Shown: positions 16,434 through 26,510 of the stretch, one piece after another
Numbering within the stretch: the stretch's first letter is position 1
Layout of the letters: each line of letters opens with the position of its first letter
Source of the DNA: Paenibacillus sp. J2TS4
GTDB taxonomy: Bacteria; Bacillota; Bacilli; Paenibacillales; NBRC-103111
Direction of reading: 5' to 3'
NCBI RefSeq assembly: GCF_018403245.1
Contig: NZ_BOSH01000001.1
Location: forward strand, 124,001 to 188,000
DNA length: 64,000 bases
Made by a program: the position numbers and the translations under genes
Notes under the pieces: generated by a model
Told to the model about the DNA's origin: nothing
The model's database searches: none
What the model saw: the letters and a program-made list of their open reading frames with translations, nothing else

Positions 16434-16462
16434 TTGAGGCGGCTAGCCCGTCTCAAATTTTT
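16434..16462 (+). terminator. Terminator after the kinase-regulator fusion
   Basis: TTGAGGCGG pairs with CCGTCTCAA across a 5-base loop and is followed by ATTTTTCC, 18 bases after the stop codon. Confidence 0.6.
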
Positions 16463-16554
16463 CCAAACGGTTTTTATTATTTTTTTTCGAAGAATCTAAA
16501 GTATTTGATTGTGTGTTGAAATGTAAACGTTCAGGACAGGAGGAGGTGGATGAT

Positions 16555-17217
16555 TTGACTTCAGTATTGGTCATAGAAGATGAAAAGGAGATCCGTGAGA
16601 TGATTGTGAAGCATTTAAAAGCGGATCACTTTAATGTTGTCGAAGCAGCCGATGGCGAAGAAGCCTTGGCTATCTTTAGCAAGAATGATTTTGATCTCAT
16701 TTTATTGGATATGATGCTGCCCAAGATAAGCGGCAAGAAGGTGATGGCCCATATCAGAGAACGTTGCTTGGCGCCGTTGCTTATTATATCGGCAAAAGAT
16801 TCAGAAACGGATAAAATCCTCGGTCTTGAATTGGGGGCGGACGATTACATCACAAAGCCATTCTCGATGGGCGAATTGAACGCACGAATACATGCCCTGC
16901 TTCGAAGGGCCGGTTACTCCTATGCACCGTCAAAGGAAACTGCCGTACGACTGGGGAGGCTGGAATTAAATATGGAGGACTATTCGCTGATCAAGCCAGA
17001 TCGGAAAGTCAGTCTTACAGCCAAAGAATTCGAGATCCTTAAGCTATTTTTCACCTATCCCAAAAAGGTTTTTACGAAAGCGCAAATTTATTCGAGTGTA
17101 TGGATGTATGATTATGTGGGGGACGATAACGCCGTTTTTGTACATATAAGCCGTCTGCGCGACAAAATAGAAGACGACTCTTCCGACCCGACCATCATTA
17201 AAACCGCACTACGATAA
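16555..17217 (+). pseudogene. OmpR-type response regulator, C-terminus replaced
   Basis: TTG 16555 follows AGGAGGTGGA. The receiver domain is complete (Asp in FDLILLDMMLP, Lys in DYITKPF) and the winged-helix DNA-binding domain is almost so (LTAKEFEILKLFFTYPKKVFTKAQIYSSVW, DDNAVFVHISRLRDKIEDDSSDPTIIKT). The expected ending (a VWGIGYKLE-like strand) is missing: at about 17203 the sequence switches into an aminoglycoside-phosphotransferase-like gene in another frame and stops after ALR. The partner histidine kinase is absent. It may still fold, but the last wing strand is lost. Confidence 0.85.
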
Positions 17218-17506
17218 TATTCTTTGGGATGAGTGTACCAGTCGAGTCGGAATCATAGATTTTGGTGAAGCAGGAAAAGAAGATCCAGCATTAGATTTTA
17301 TGTATATGTGTTATTACCCTGAAGAATTCAGGCATGCAGTGTTTGAGGAGTATGGTTCAGAAGCTGCAATATTATATGAGAGAAGCCAAATGTATGATAG
17401 GATCTATGGTTTGTATGATATGATTGAAAATATCCAGGGCAATCCGAGAAAACCAAACTTTGAAAAGGGATACACAAGGTTTTTTCATAGATTTCAGGCC
17501 AATTAA
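17207..17506 (+). pseudogene. C-terminal fragment of an APH-family phosphotransferase
   Basis: The frame begins at HYDNILWDE, the catalytic-loop region of the aminoglycoside/choline phosphotransferase fold, continues with the metal-binding motif RVGIIDFGEAGKEDPALDF and ends EKGYTRFFHRFQAN. The N-terminal half, including the ATP-binding lobe, is gone, replaced by the response regulator. A very similar C-terminal start is found at 30963, within another remnant. Confidence 0.8.
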
Positions 17507-17549
17507 ACGATGTGTTAATGCTTAACGTTGGAGAAATTGCTCCACTAAA

Positions 17550-17583
17550 AGTTCATCGGAGACAATTTTTGATGAGCTTTTTT
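17550..17583 (+). terminator. Terminator downstream of the phosphotransferase fragment
   Basis: AGTTCATC pairs with GATGAGCT (one G-T pair) across a 13-base loop, followed by six T residues. Confidence 0.65.
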
Positions 17584-17649
17584 AGTGTGCCGCGCATGGC
17601 GACTAACTATATACGGCAGTAGATATTTATAATCGAACACAAAACCTAT

Positions 17650-18175
17650 CGACAGTCAGTGTTTTACTGATTTCGAAGGCGTATTATGATCTTATTCAGG
17701 AAAAGGGATATGAAGCGATAACGATCCAGGATATTGCCGATCGGCCTATGATTAATCGAAACACTTTTTATCTTCACTACCAAAACAAACCTGTTTTATT
17801 AGATACATGTATGAATGAACTGTTGAGCGAATTAAAGGATGCAGTCGTTCTTTGTCCCATCAGCATGTACCCTTTCAATATTTCTCTTATCGAGACTGTC
17901 ATGCAAACTGTACTGGATCATATTTCTCTAAATATGACCTTTACCATTCCATGTTAATTGAAGAGATTAGAATCTATCCGTTTCAAGCGAAGATGGAGAA
18001 TACCACTAATAAATCAATTGAGGGGTGAAAACCTGCTCAGGGAAACTCCCCGATAGCGATATCCAAGGAATTGCTGATCGAATACCTCGGATCCTCTTTC
18101 ATGGGGATTGTAATTTGGTGGATTAAAACGATAAACCCCTTCCTGCAGATGAAGTTTCATCTCAGTTTAGTATAA
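17650..18175 (+). pseudogene. TetR-family regulator, frameshifted
   Basis: SKAYYDLIQEKGYEAITIQDIADRPMINRNTFYLHYQNKPVLLD is a TetR helix-turn-helix; it continues as ELLSELKDAVVL...ETVMQTVLDHISLN, then shifts frame to SMLIEEIRIYPFQAKMEN, has a stop, and ends with LLIEYLGSSFMGIVIWWIKT, the C-terminal domain of this TetR subgroup. No start codon is visible before SKAYY. The gene is inactive. Confidence 0.75.
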
Positions 18176-18219
18176 TCATTGTCTATAGGCATTAGTATGT
18201 TCGAAGTAAATCTCCTGAC

Positions 18220-18670
18220 GTCAAGAGCTGCTGTGAAGATTGCGGGCGGCTTCTGCATAAACACTGTCGTTATTGGAGAGAAGTTGCGACGAAGAAGGAA
18301 GTCGCCCGGATCCCGGTCTACCGCTGGTATTGTCCAGACTGTAAAATAACGTTCTCGCTACTGCCTGATTTCCTGGTGCCTTGGGCCCGCCATACGACTT
18401 GGGTCCGGGAATCGGCAATAACTGCAAACACAAGAGGCTCTCCTGGCGGCAGACCGCGGTAAGCACGACTGCTCCTACCGCTCATTATAGCAGCCGTACT
18501 TTGTAACGTTGGTGGACAAGACATTTGCACCGAGTAGCGAGTGCAGCGCTCTGGAATGCTGGGCAACTCATTGCCGAGGGGATAGACAGGGACCTGCTCC
18601 ATCTTTACCCCACCATGATGAATCCAACGCCAGTGGACACGCTGGATTGGCTGAACAAACTACTATCTCG
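18220..18670 (+). pseudogene. Remnant of a zinc-ribbon transposon-associated ORF (DUF6431-like)
   Basis: One frame reads EVARIPVYRWYCPDCKITFSLLPDFLVPWARHTTWVRESAI, with a CPDC zinc-ribbon half and the LPDFLVP segment typical of DUF6431-like proteins encoded by some insertion sequences. The end, after several breaks, reads ALWNAGQLIAEGIDRDLLHLYPTMMNPTPVDTLDWLNKLLSRY. The sequence stops directly at the duplicated LysE fragment. Family assignment is tentative. Confidence 0.5.
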
Positions 18671-18674
18671 TTAC

Positions 18675-18944
18675 TGTTGTATACAATACACTTAAGCTCA
18701 CAAAAACGACATCAAGTATCAAAAACTGCGTGGCGGCATGGCCTGTTCGAGATGAACGAATTGAGGGAAAACGCCAGAAAAAATAGAGCCGTCTTTGGAT
18801 TAAGAACTTCTGCAACTGTTGCCGTAACGAATAACTTTAAAGCTCCCGCCGATTTAACCTTTGAAAGTAGCGATGGCTTACTCATCATTTCGCCAACTTC
18901 TAAATATAGTAAGTATACCGCTCCTGTATATTTAACAATTTAGT
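18675..18944 (-). pseudogene. Duplicated internal fragment of a LysE-family gene
   Basis: This stretch is closely similar to 20513-20785, the middle part of the intact LysE gene at 20369-21004, in the same orientation, with scattered substitutions and small deletions (for example, six bases near 18870). It lacks both ends. It abuts transposon-like debris on the left, so it arose by duplication or by insertion of a related element. Confidence 0.85.
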
Positions 18945-18968
18945 TATATTATGATAAGTGATTAAGTT

Positions 18969-19577
18969 TCAGTGTTTAATAAAGTCAATCCAGTCATGAC
19001 CTTGTGGAAACTGGCGATTTAAAGATAATTTCAGCCACTCTTTTTCTTGTTGTAGAAGAGATGGAAGCATTGTTTTGAAATCAATATAATCCTTTTCTCG
19101 CACTTGCGAACCACCTGCTTTATGGAGAAGTTGGATTTCAGGTCTCAAATAGGGTATGCCTTCTTTAGTTTTCAAAATAATTTCATCAATCGGTCTTTTA
19201 ATTGATTTATCTCTCTTATATATCCAAGAATTTTCTTCAGTATCAATTATCATAATCTGAAATGCCCAAGGCATCTCACTACTCTTACTAACCCAAATGT
19301 CCTCTGTCGAGTCCAAGTACTCTCCATCTTCCCAAAGATCTAGCATACCATCCTGAGCCTTGTATAACATCCAATCACGACTTAAATACCTATAAGCGAT
19401 TAGTTGTTCATCGCGAGTGATAATAACATCGATATCACTATGTTGCCTTGTTTGCCTGCATAGATGTAAATCTAAGGCCCAACCCCCAGCGACACACCAC
19501 CAAATCGGAATGTCGGAAAATACCCGAGTTATTTCCGATACAGTTAGTGGTGTCCAATTACTTAAATCCGTTCTCAA
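18969..19577 (-). CDS. Nucleotidyltransferase, aminoglycoside ANT(2'')-like
   Basis: 202 residues, TTG start at 19577 after AAAGGAGAGA. WWCVAGGWALDLHLCRQTRQHSDIDVIITRDEQ contains the GG and D-x-D residues of the polymerase-beta-type nucleotidyltransferase active site and matches the aminoglycoside-2''-adenylyltransferase family (PF10706). Many members are uncharacterised and do not inactivate aminoglycosides. It stands alone. Confidence 0.78.
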   Translation of the reverse strand: MRTDLSNWTPLTVSEITRVFSDIPIWWCVAGGWALDLHLCRQTRQHSDIDVIITRDEQLIAYRYLSRDWMLYKAQDGMLDLWEDGEYLDSTEDIWVSKSSEMPWAFQIMIIDTEENSWIYKRDKSIKRPIDEIILKTKEGIPYLRPEIQLLHKAGGSQVREKDYIDFKTMLPSLLQQEKEWLKLSLNRQFPQGHDWIDFIKH

Positions 19578-19649
19578 ATTTATCTCTCCTTTTTCTATTT
19601 CTGGGTCAGCTAATCTTATACTATTCTGCCGGTTAGCTTAATGCCAGCG

Positions 19650-19726
19650 GCCAGTCTTTATTTTCTCAGTCTACAACTATATTTTCCTAGTCTAACACTT
19701 TATTTAGTCTAAGACTTTTTTTATTT
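19650..19726 (+). repeat. Tandem degenerate AGTCT repeats
   Basis: Four adjacent imperfect copies: CCAGTCTTTATTTTCT, CAGTCTACAACTATATTTTCC, TAGTCTAACACTTTATTT and AGTCTAAGACTTTTTTTATT. The third (19689-19705) matches 8897-8913 in all but one of 17 bases. They could be transposase-binding sites at an old element end. Confidence 0.5.
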
Positions 19727-19735
19727 GGACAGAAA

Positions 19736-20034
19736 GCCGTTGCAATGCGGTACAAGCAGGCATCGTGGATGGATGCGATGATGGCAGCTTCCGATCAAAC
19801 GCGCAGACTGTGCGGAGATAGCGGCAATGATCGCTCGTGCGCTTAAACTTCAGATTCACGCCAAGGTTTAAAATTCGCAGATGACGTCGAAATCCCACAA
19901 TGGGAGAAAGGTGCGGTGAAAGCGATTCGTAAGCTCGGCATCGTCAGTGGCCGCGGAGGGAACCAATTCGCTCCGAACGACATGGCGACGAGAGCGGTCA
20001 TTCTGCTCAAAATGTTGGAATACCCAAATAATTA
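19736..20034 (+). pseudogene. S-layer-homology (SLH) domain remnant
   Basis: After a frame break, one SLH repeat reads FKFADDVEIPQWEKGAVKAIRKLGIVSGRGGNQFAPNDMATRAVILLKMLEYPNN and stops. Before it, in another frame, AVQAGIVDG...GSFRSNAQTV is a second repeat. SLH domains anchor proteins to the cell wall in Paenibacillaceae and relatives. Only the tail of a large surface protein is left; this is the best hint to the host group. Confidence 0.75.
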
Positions 20035-20368
20035 ATATACAGATTTGGCGGATATAACGCGGAGAAAAACTTGTTCTCCATGTGGTGTCTGCCATACCTG
20101 TAATGAAGGAAAACACAAACAAACAAAGAATCAGACACTCGAGCGAACATGCAACTGGAGTATGATGTGATGATTCTTGATATGGCTTTGCATTCATCGC
20201 AACAGTATGGACTGGATATCATTGCCGAAGTAGTGAAGATCAAACTGCTACCAATAACTTCTCTCTACGAGCCTGAGCTCGTTTGGAGCCAATGAGCTTA
20301 AACTTCATGCTTAAATGACTGCGTTATGTTAGCTGGCCCCGTAACCAAAGTCATACCACAATCTATCA
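20035..20368. other. Intergenic region, no gene seen
   Basis: No intact frame with a ribosome site and no recognisable domain on either strand. Confidence 0.45.
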
Positions 20369-21004
20369 TTACTGTCTTTGGAAGGCAACCTTTAGGCCTA
20401 ATCCGATATAGATTGCTCCGACGAACTTGCCGCTTAGGCGGCTTAAACGGCTTATCCATGTCGTCCGTTTAACCATTTTTCCAAACGCAGAGATACCTAA
20501 TACAATCGATGTTGTATACAATACACTTAAGCTCACAAAAACGAAACCTAGTATCAAAAACTGCGTGGCGGCGTGGCCTCGTTCAAGATGAACAAATTGA
20601 GGCAAAAACGACAGAAAAAATAGAGCCGTCTTTGGATTAAGAGCTTCTGCAACTGTTGCCGTAACGAATGACTTTAAGGCTCCCGCCGATTTAACCTTTG
20701 GAAGTCGCGGTTCTGATGGCTTACTCATCATTTCGCGAACTCCTAAATATAGTAAGTATACCGCTCCTGCATATTTAACAAAATTGAAGGCGAGAGCCGA
20801 GGTCATTAGTATAGTAGAAAGCCCGACAGTAGCAAATAAGGTGTGAAGAAAATCCCCAGTTGCGATGCCAAGCCCTGCCATAATGCCTCCTTTGCGTCCA
20901 TTTTGAACTGTGCGAGTAATGGTAAGAAGAACAGCGGGGCCTGGAATTAAAAAAAGCAAAACAACAACGATAACATAAGCCAATAAAGTTGAAAAATCCG
21001 GCAT
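20369..21004 (-). CDS. LysE-family amino acid exporter, second copy
   Basis: 211 residues from ATG 21004, which has GGAGGTGG at good spacing. Signatures FLIPGPAVLLTITRTVQNGRKGGIMAGLGIATGDFLHTLFA and LNPKTALFFLSFLPQFV place it in the LysE/RhtB family, a paralogue of 9185-9811. Six membrane helices are expected. It follows the nucleotidyltransferase-like gene by 23 bases and is probably in one operon with it and the membrane protein upstream. Confidence 0.9.
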   Translation of the reverse strand: MPDFSTLLAYVIVVVLLFLIPGPAVLLTITRTVQNGRKGGIMAGLGIATGDFLHTLFATVGLSTILMTSALAFNFVKYAGAVYLLYLGVREMMSKPSEPRLPKVKSAGALKSFVTATVAEALNPKTALFFLSFLPQFVHLERGHAATQFLILGFVFVSLSVLYTTSIVLGISAFGKMVKRTTWISRLSRLSGKFVGAIYIGLGLKVAFQRQ

Positions 21005-21027
21005 CTGACTTCCCCACCTCCAAAGAT

Positions 21028-21627
21028 TCAAGATGATATATTGTTGCGGTTTTGCAGCCATTGCTCGAATTCGACGGGAGTGCTCACTTTATGGTCTAAT
21101 ACAGCCGTATAGATATCAAAGCTTTTTACCTGTTTTCCATACTCGGTTCGTGATACCCAGACGGTTTTAATGCTTAAGATAGAAACAACCGTCTCCGGAG
21201 TTAGACGATCGGGCATCGTGCGAATATGTTGCAGATCGGGTTGTTTTTCTGGCTCGTCTACAAACCAAATATCCAATTCCCACTGGTTTCCGTTGTTGGA
21301 CTTATATGTTATACCGAGAAAAAATCCATCTGGGTAGGCTGGGTTGGTGTTCCAGCTTCCAGTATCGTTAATGAATTGCATATCCCGAATCCCGGGATTG
21401 AACATCAATTGCGAAGCAATTCCAGAGATTGTAGCGATGTCCAGCTTGGAACAAATGACTGTCATATCGAAATCTCTCCAAGTCATTAATCCTAGGGCCG
21501 CACTCCCTACTGTTACGGGCATACCGGCTGCTTTCAACAACGGAATGAGGTTCATTTCTTCCGCAACGGCAGCTGCTTCAACCTGCAATTGCTGTTGACG
21601 GGTAAGCAGTTCTACCTTTTCGATCAT
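21028..21627 (-). CDS. Nucleotidyltransferase-fold hypothetical protein
   Basis: 199 residues from ATG 21627 (AAAGGAGC upstream); an ATG at 21654 overlapping the preceding stop is an alternative. PVTVGSAALGLMTWRDFDMTVICSKLD resembles the G-S and D-x-D region of nucleotidyltransferases, and WELDIWFVDEPE supplies a further acidic strand. The substrate is unknown. It sits between a membrane protein and a LysE exporter. Confidence 0.55.
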   Translation of the reverse strand: MIEKVELLTRQQQLQVEAAAVAEEMNLIPLLKAAGMPVTVGSAALGLMTWRDFDMTVICSKLDIATISGIASQLMFNPGIRDMQFINDTGSWNTNPAYPDGFFLGITYKSNNGNQWELDIWFVDEPEKQPDLQHIRTMPDRLTPETVVSILSIKTVWVSRTEYGKQVKSFDIYTAVLDHKVSTPVEFEQWLQNRNNISS

Positions 21628-21650
21628 GGTTTGCTCCTTTCCTAATGCGC

Positions 21651-22220
21651 TCATACGGACTTACCTTTGTTACAGAAGGCTTTGCCATAGTGGTCGACAG
21701 CAAAGCCAAATAATACTTTCATCATAAATAATAGGCAAGTAATCAACATGTAAGGCTGGATATTAGGCAGTAAAGGAATACAACCTAGGCCAATGGACAG
21801 AAGCAAGCCTGAGACAAACAGTTGTAACTCCCTTCCAATTAGTGAGTTGACGATATATGCACCTGTTATTGTATACGCCCATACAGCTATTGAATATCCG
21901 ACCGCTGTGTTTAATAAAACCGAAATGATCACGATATGAATATGAATGGAAATGAACACAATTCGATTCTTTTTCCTTGCCGCATAAAAGTTGCTAGTTG
22001 AAGGCGTAAAATTAGCTATACAGCCTGCGAAAATATCGAAAATGAAAAATAAAGCCAGGGCTCTGCGCCAGATCGGTAAATGGACAGTCATCTCAGGGTA
22101 TCTCCAATACAACAGAGCCGTCAGCAGTCCGCCAAAAAGCAGAATCGCAACTATAAAAAGAATAGGTTGTTTTTCGCCAAAGACTTCATGCAAAACCGAT
22201 GGAATCCGTACTTGTTTCAT
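21651..22220 (-). CDS. Integral membrane protein, unknown
   Basis: 189 residues from ATG 22220 (GGAGAG upstream) with about five or six hydrophobic helices. A conserved-looking stretch DIFAGCIANFTPSTSNFYAARKKNRIVFISIHIHIVI sits between helices 2 and 3 and has His residues on one face. I do not recognise the family. It lies 15 bases downstream of the multicopper oxidase relic. Confidence 0.6.
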   Translation of the reverse strand: MKQVRIPSVLHEVFGEKQPILFIVAILLFGGLLTALLYWRYPEMTVHLPIWRRALALFFIFDIFAGCIANFTPSTSNFYAARKKNRIVFISIHIHIVIISVLLNTAVGYSIAVWAYTITGAYIVNSLIGRELQLFVSGLLLSIGLGCIPLLPNIQPYMLITCLLFMMKVLFGFAVDHYGKAFCNKGKSV

Positions 22221-22235
22221 AATCACTCTCCAATT

Positions 22236-24306
22236 TTATTCCGGATGATTGCCCGTTTCGCTGCCGATCGTGAAAGGGGTATATACATTTTCGTAGGCTA
22301 CATGCATCGTCATCCCTTTTTGTGCATGATCTAGATTGTGACAGTGGTCCATCCATAATCCGGGGTTGTTTGCCAAGAAAGCAACCTCTAACGTCTCGCC
22401 TGGTTCGATATTGACCGTATCCAAGACAAGAGGGCTTCCACTAACTGGAAGTCCATTTTTACTGAGGACTTGAACATGATGTCCATGAAGGTGCATCGGA
22501 TGGTCGGCAAAACTCCGGTTTACGAATGTAGTCTTCACGAGATCCCCTTCCCTGACCATCAGCGTCGGAGTATCGGGAAATGTTTTGCCGTTAATGACCC
22601 ATTGCTGTCCTGCCTCCCCATTATAGACACCAAAGTAGGTTTGATCCAAAATCAGCGTGAATGCCCTATCGAACACTGTGGAGGTATCAAATGGGGCACG
22701 TGTCGGCGCTCCATACTGGGTGATGTCCAAAATCTCGCCTTCCTCCATCACCTCGGGGTCGCTATCACCGTTTCTGCTGTACACTCTACCGACCGGCTCT
22801 TCGTCCGTGAGCATGGCTAGCGTCACGGGAGTGTCCGGCATGATGAATTCGACATCGTAACGCCCCCCGCCTCCAATTCGCAATAAACGATCCGTCACAG
22901 TACCAGGTTCGTTCACCTCATATCCATCGATGGCCGTGACTTTGAAAGAGGCGCCATTCAAGGAAAACGTGCGGGTCAAATTGCCTGCATTCACGAGACG
23001 CAACCGCACCGGCAAACCCGGATCAACCAGATTTTGCAGGAATGAGTCATCCTTATCGAGCGCCGGAATACTTCTGCCGTCCGGCGTCATCCAATCATGC
23101 GCCACAATCGTCGTATCGATCATTTTTGTTTCATGCTGATTGGATGGACGTATAATAAAGGCTCCAAACAGCCCTTTTTGCACTTGGATCGAGGATTGTT
23201 GATGGGAGTGATACCAATGTGTCCCAGTTTCTTCTACGACAAAACGATAAGTATACGACTCGCCGGGCATCACCGCATCCTGCGTCATTCCGGCAACACC
23301 ATCCTCGCCATTCGGGACATCTACACCGTGCCAATGGAGGGTAACGCCACTCGTAATGTTCTTGTTCACCAGTTGAACTTCCACCAAATCCCCTTCATCG
23401 GCAACAAGCTTGGGACCCGGAGCCTGCCCGTTAAAAGTCCATGCTTCGATCGTTTCGCCGGAAGCAAGTTGAATCTTCTTCGTTTCGGCGTAGAGGACAT
23501 ACGTCTTGTCAGGAATTCCAGACTGGGGCCCTTTCAAGTCCACAACACTAATCAACTTGTCGGATGCACCGGAATCGTGACCTCTATGGTGGGCATGCAT
23601 ATTGTCAAGTGGGATGGGATCGCCTCCTCCATAATCAGCGGTTTGATGGTGGACCATCTCCATCCTCCCGGGAAATTCACTCATCTTCTGAGCGATTACC
23701 AATACAATCAACGCTGTGCCGAGTGCCAGAACAGGGTACACGGCGCTTCTCGCGATTGTTATGCTTAACCGAGGAGTTCGATGTTCCAGAAGCCTCAGCC
23801 TCCTGCCGTGATAAAACCATAGCAGCACAACCGCAATGATCAGAGTCCCGCCATACATCACAATATCTTCTGTATTAGGAATCGCCGGTATGTCTATCGT
23901 TACAAGAAAAAAGGCAAGTACCGCTCCAACTAACATGACATGTACGGGAACAATGAGAGACCGCAAAGAACTCCCGGCCGTAATTACTCTCGAAAGGTTG
24001 GGCAGTGCAAAGATCATCACCGCAAGCGCCGGCAACCCTAACAGAGGGAAAATAATTGCAACCCGATCGATCCATCACGAATAGCCAGCCGAAATTTATC
24101 CCAATTAGAAGGATATCAAGTACCCAAAGCAGAAAAAGAACCATTCCGGCACCGACGCCGATTTTTGTTACTTGCAACCATCCCCTGAATCTTGTTTCGC
24201 GTCCTCTCAAATATTTGAGATGATTCCCAACATATCCGGTAATTCCCCAGACGCCCACGAGTAATAACAATAACAAAAACTCTAATGCCATTAGCGATTC
24301 GAACAC
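22236..24306 (-). pseudogene. Membrane-anchored multicopper oxidase, frameshifted
   Basis: The gene starts MFESLMALEFLLLLLLVGVWGITGYVGNHLKYLRGRE and has several N-terminal membrane helices, then the oxidase proper with all four copper motifs: TLHWHGVDVPNGEDG, THWYHSHQQ, DHPMHLHGHHVQVL and DHCHNLDHAQKGMTMHV. At about 24063-24073 the sequence GATCGATC replaces a single GATC; deleting one copy rejoins FVMDR to VAIIFPLLGLPA in frame. A start at MPALAVM (24035) could still give the 599-residue oxidase lacking two helices. Multicopper oxidases oxidise copper or phenolics. A sequencing error cannot be excluded. Confidence 0.85.
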
Positions 24307-24385
24307 GGCTAACCCTCTTTCCCTGAATTTATTCTGGCCGGTGTCAAGAATCGCCCTCTTGCATCCAGTTGCGCACGGATGTTAG

Positions 24386-24811
24386 TTATGGAGCGGCCTT
24401 CAGGCTGGCAGCTGTTTTCGGCTGCTCTTTTTTCATCGATTGACGCATGAAAAATTCGGCCACCTTTGGCACGTCCCCGATTTGAATCGTAAAATGAACC
24501 CGGCATGATGTTTCGGAAACCGGCTCAACCAGATAACTTTCACGAAAGTATTGTTTTTGATCGGGGGGTGTTTCCATCGTCAACAATTGATTCTGAACCA
24601 GCTCCGTTACGATCATCGTTTTTTCGCTTTTGAAGCCTGAATATTTGCCGCTTTCGAAATATTGGGTTCCTAATCGAACAGGGCCTTCAGTGGCGACGCG
24701 ATTCTCTATAATCCCCTTCATCCAGGAAGCCCGCCCCTTCAAATCAATAAGACGCGAATAAATGATGGATGCGGGATATTCATAAACTTCGGAATATTCA
24801 AAGGTAAGCAT
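24386..24811 (-). CDS. SRPBCC (START-like) domain protein
   Basis: 141 residues from ATG 24811 (GGGAGAGGA upstream). FEYSEVYEYPASIIYSRLIDLKGRASWMKGI opens the fold, followed by strands GTQYFESGKYSG and ESYLVEPVSETSCRVHFTIQIG and a C-terminal helix, as in polyketide cyclase/dehydrase-like proteins that bind hydrophobic ligands. It follows the FAD monooxygenase relic by 32 bases, so both probably acted on the same aromatic compound. Confidence 0.8.
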   Translation of the reverse strand: MLTFEYSEVYEYPASIIYSRLIDLKGRASWMKGIIENRVATEGPVRLGTQYFESGKYSGFKSEKTMIVTELVQNQLLTMETPPDQKQYFRESYLVEPVSETSCRVHFTIQIGDVPKVAEFFMRQSMKKEQPKTAASLKAAP

Positions 24812-24843
24812 GATCGTGTTCCTCTCCCTTGTAATGTGTTCTG

Positions 24844-26477
24844 TTAACGAAAGAGAATGGTTGACAGTGCATCCGTAAGCACTTGTTCCAAATGTTCCTT
24901 GTTTTCCCCGGAGACTGTTTTTCGCCATCCGATGTACCCGTCTGGCCGCACGATGATTGCCCCTGTGGAAGTGATTCCGTATGCGTTAAGAAAATCGTTC
25001 CCAGGATCGATAAAGTCGTTAGGTTGACCGCCAATCTGATACACATCCATGGGAAGACCTAGCTTCTTTTCAACCTTTTGCGCAGCCTGCAGCCAGCTTT
25101 GTCCTTCTGGACCGACGAGCAAGACAAATCGAGTGCCAAATAGATCGATGGTGGAGACGGATTGACCATCCCGTTCGAGAACGACGTGCGCCGCGCGGGT
25201 TCCCGGCTGACCCGTCCATAACTCGGGCGGCTGTACAAGCGGGAGGCTGTTCGAACCTGCTTCCGGGACGATTGCGCCGCCCTGGTAATGATATCCCATA
25301 TTGACATGCAGGGTATTGACGGTAATCCCCTCCGACCCATCATGTTCGCGCTGCTGCGAGAGCATGACTACCTGTTCCACTGTGTAATCCGCGACAGGTC
25401 GCCGCTCCTCATCTTAAGTGGCAAGCAAATCCGGACCTGCTTCACCGCGTAAGACAGCGGCAAGCTTCCAAGCGAGGTTCTGTGCCTCGGCGATGCCGGT
25501 ATTGCCGCCTAAACCGCCGCTTGGAGGTTGAACCCGCGCGGAATCGCCGACTAATAATACTCTTCCTTGTTGAAATCGGTCCGCTACGCGGGCGGCCATT
25601 TCCCAAGTCAAAACCTTTTTAATCGTAACCGAAATGTCTGGAATTCCGATCGCCGCCCGAATTAACCGGATACAGCGTTCCTCTGGATAATCCTCCATGG
25701 TTTCCTCTTCGGGATCATATACAACGTCCAATCGGTATAAATGGGGTCTCCTGTGAGTTCCGGGGTACAGCACCAGACTTCCGCTTGTTGTATCATTGGC
25801 AAAAAACACATATGCGCGTTTTGACTATTAAACAGCTCATGAATGTCTGCATCGAAAACCATGCTGATCAGATGACAGATCGTGCCTTCCCCATGCTGCC
25901 CAATGCCTAATTGTGTGCGGGTTACACTCTTGCTCCCATCCGCTGCAACCAAATACTCGGACCGAACACGCCGAGTTTCGCCGCTGATTCGGTCACGAAT
26001 AACGACCGAGATGCCGTCCGCATCGGGTTCAAACTCGATCAGTTCTACATTGTAGCGCAAATCAACGCTGGCTTGCTCAACCTGTGCCCGAAGGACCGGT
26101 TCAAGCAGATCTTGTGCAATGCCGTTTCCCGCAACAGGACTAAGATCCGTGAAGTAAGCACTCATATCTTCCATCAAATTATCAAACATTTGCCCAGCCA
26201 AGCTCTCCACAAACATGACGCCAAATTCTCGAGGAAAAGGAGGTTCCTCACGGCGAATATCCTCCTCGATACCGGCCATACGGTAAATTTCCATCGTTCG
26301 GGCAGTTAAACTCGAGACGCGCGGGTGAATGGCTGTTCCCGGATGGCGCTCAACGACCAATGGCTTAATTCCTTGGCGAGCCAGAAATAGGGAGAAGGAT
26401 AAGCCTACCAGGCTTCCTCCCACAACGAGAACCGGAACGGTTTCATCGGATAAAGAGTTATTTAGGGGGTTATTCAT
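24844..26477 (-). pseudogene. FAD-dependent aromatic monooxygenase, broken
   Basis: The N-terminal part has the dinucleotide-binding fold VPVLVVGGSLVGLSFSLFLARQGIKPLVVERHPG and ATRAMEIY-like region LTARTMEIYRMAGIEE; later GRVLLVGDSARVQPPSGGLGGNTGIAEAQNLAWKLAAVL is the second FAD motif, and a thioredoxin-like C-terminal domain ends the gene, all typical of the PheA/TfdB and antibiotic-inactivating hydroxylases. The frame shifts near 25800 and a TAA interrupts LLAT-DEERRPV at about 25413-25416. Both breaks are needed to explain the separate frames, so it is inactive. Confidence 0.88.
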
Positions 26478-26510
26478 CAACAGCACGACCTTCCGTTATC
26501 CGTTAGATTT

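Noticed and set aside
18969..19577. Assigning a specific aminoglycoside-resistance name to the nucleotidyltransferase
   Set aside because: The active-site pattern fits PF10706, but similarity to a named ANT(2'') enzyme cannot be measured here.
23097..23768. 223-codon plus-strand frame inside the multicopper oxidase
   Set aside because: It is antisense to the copper-binding motifs, which clearly belong to the minus strand.
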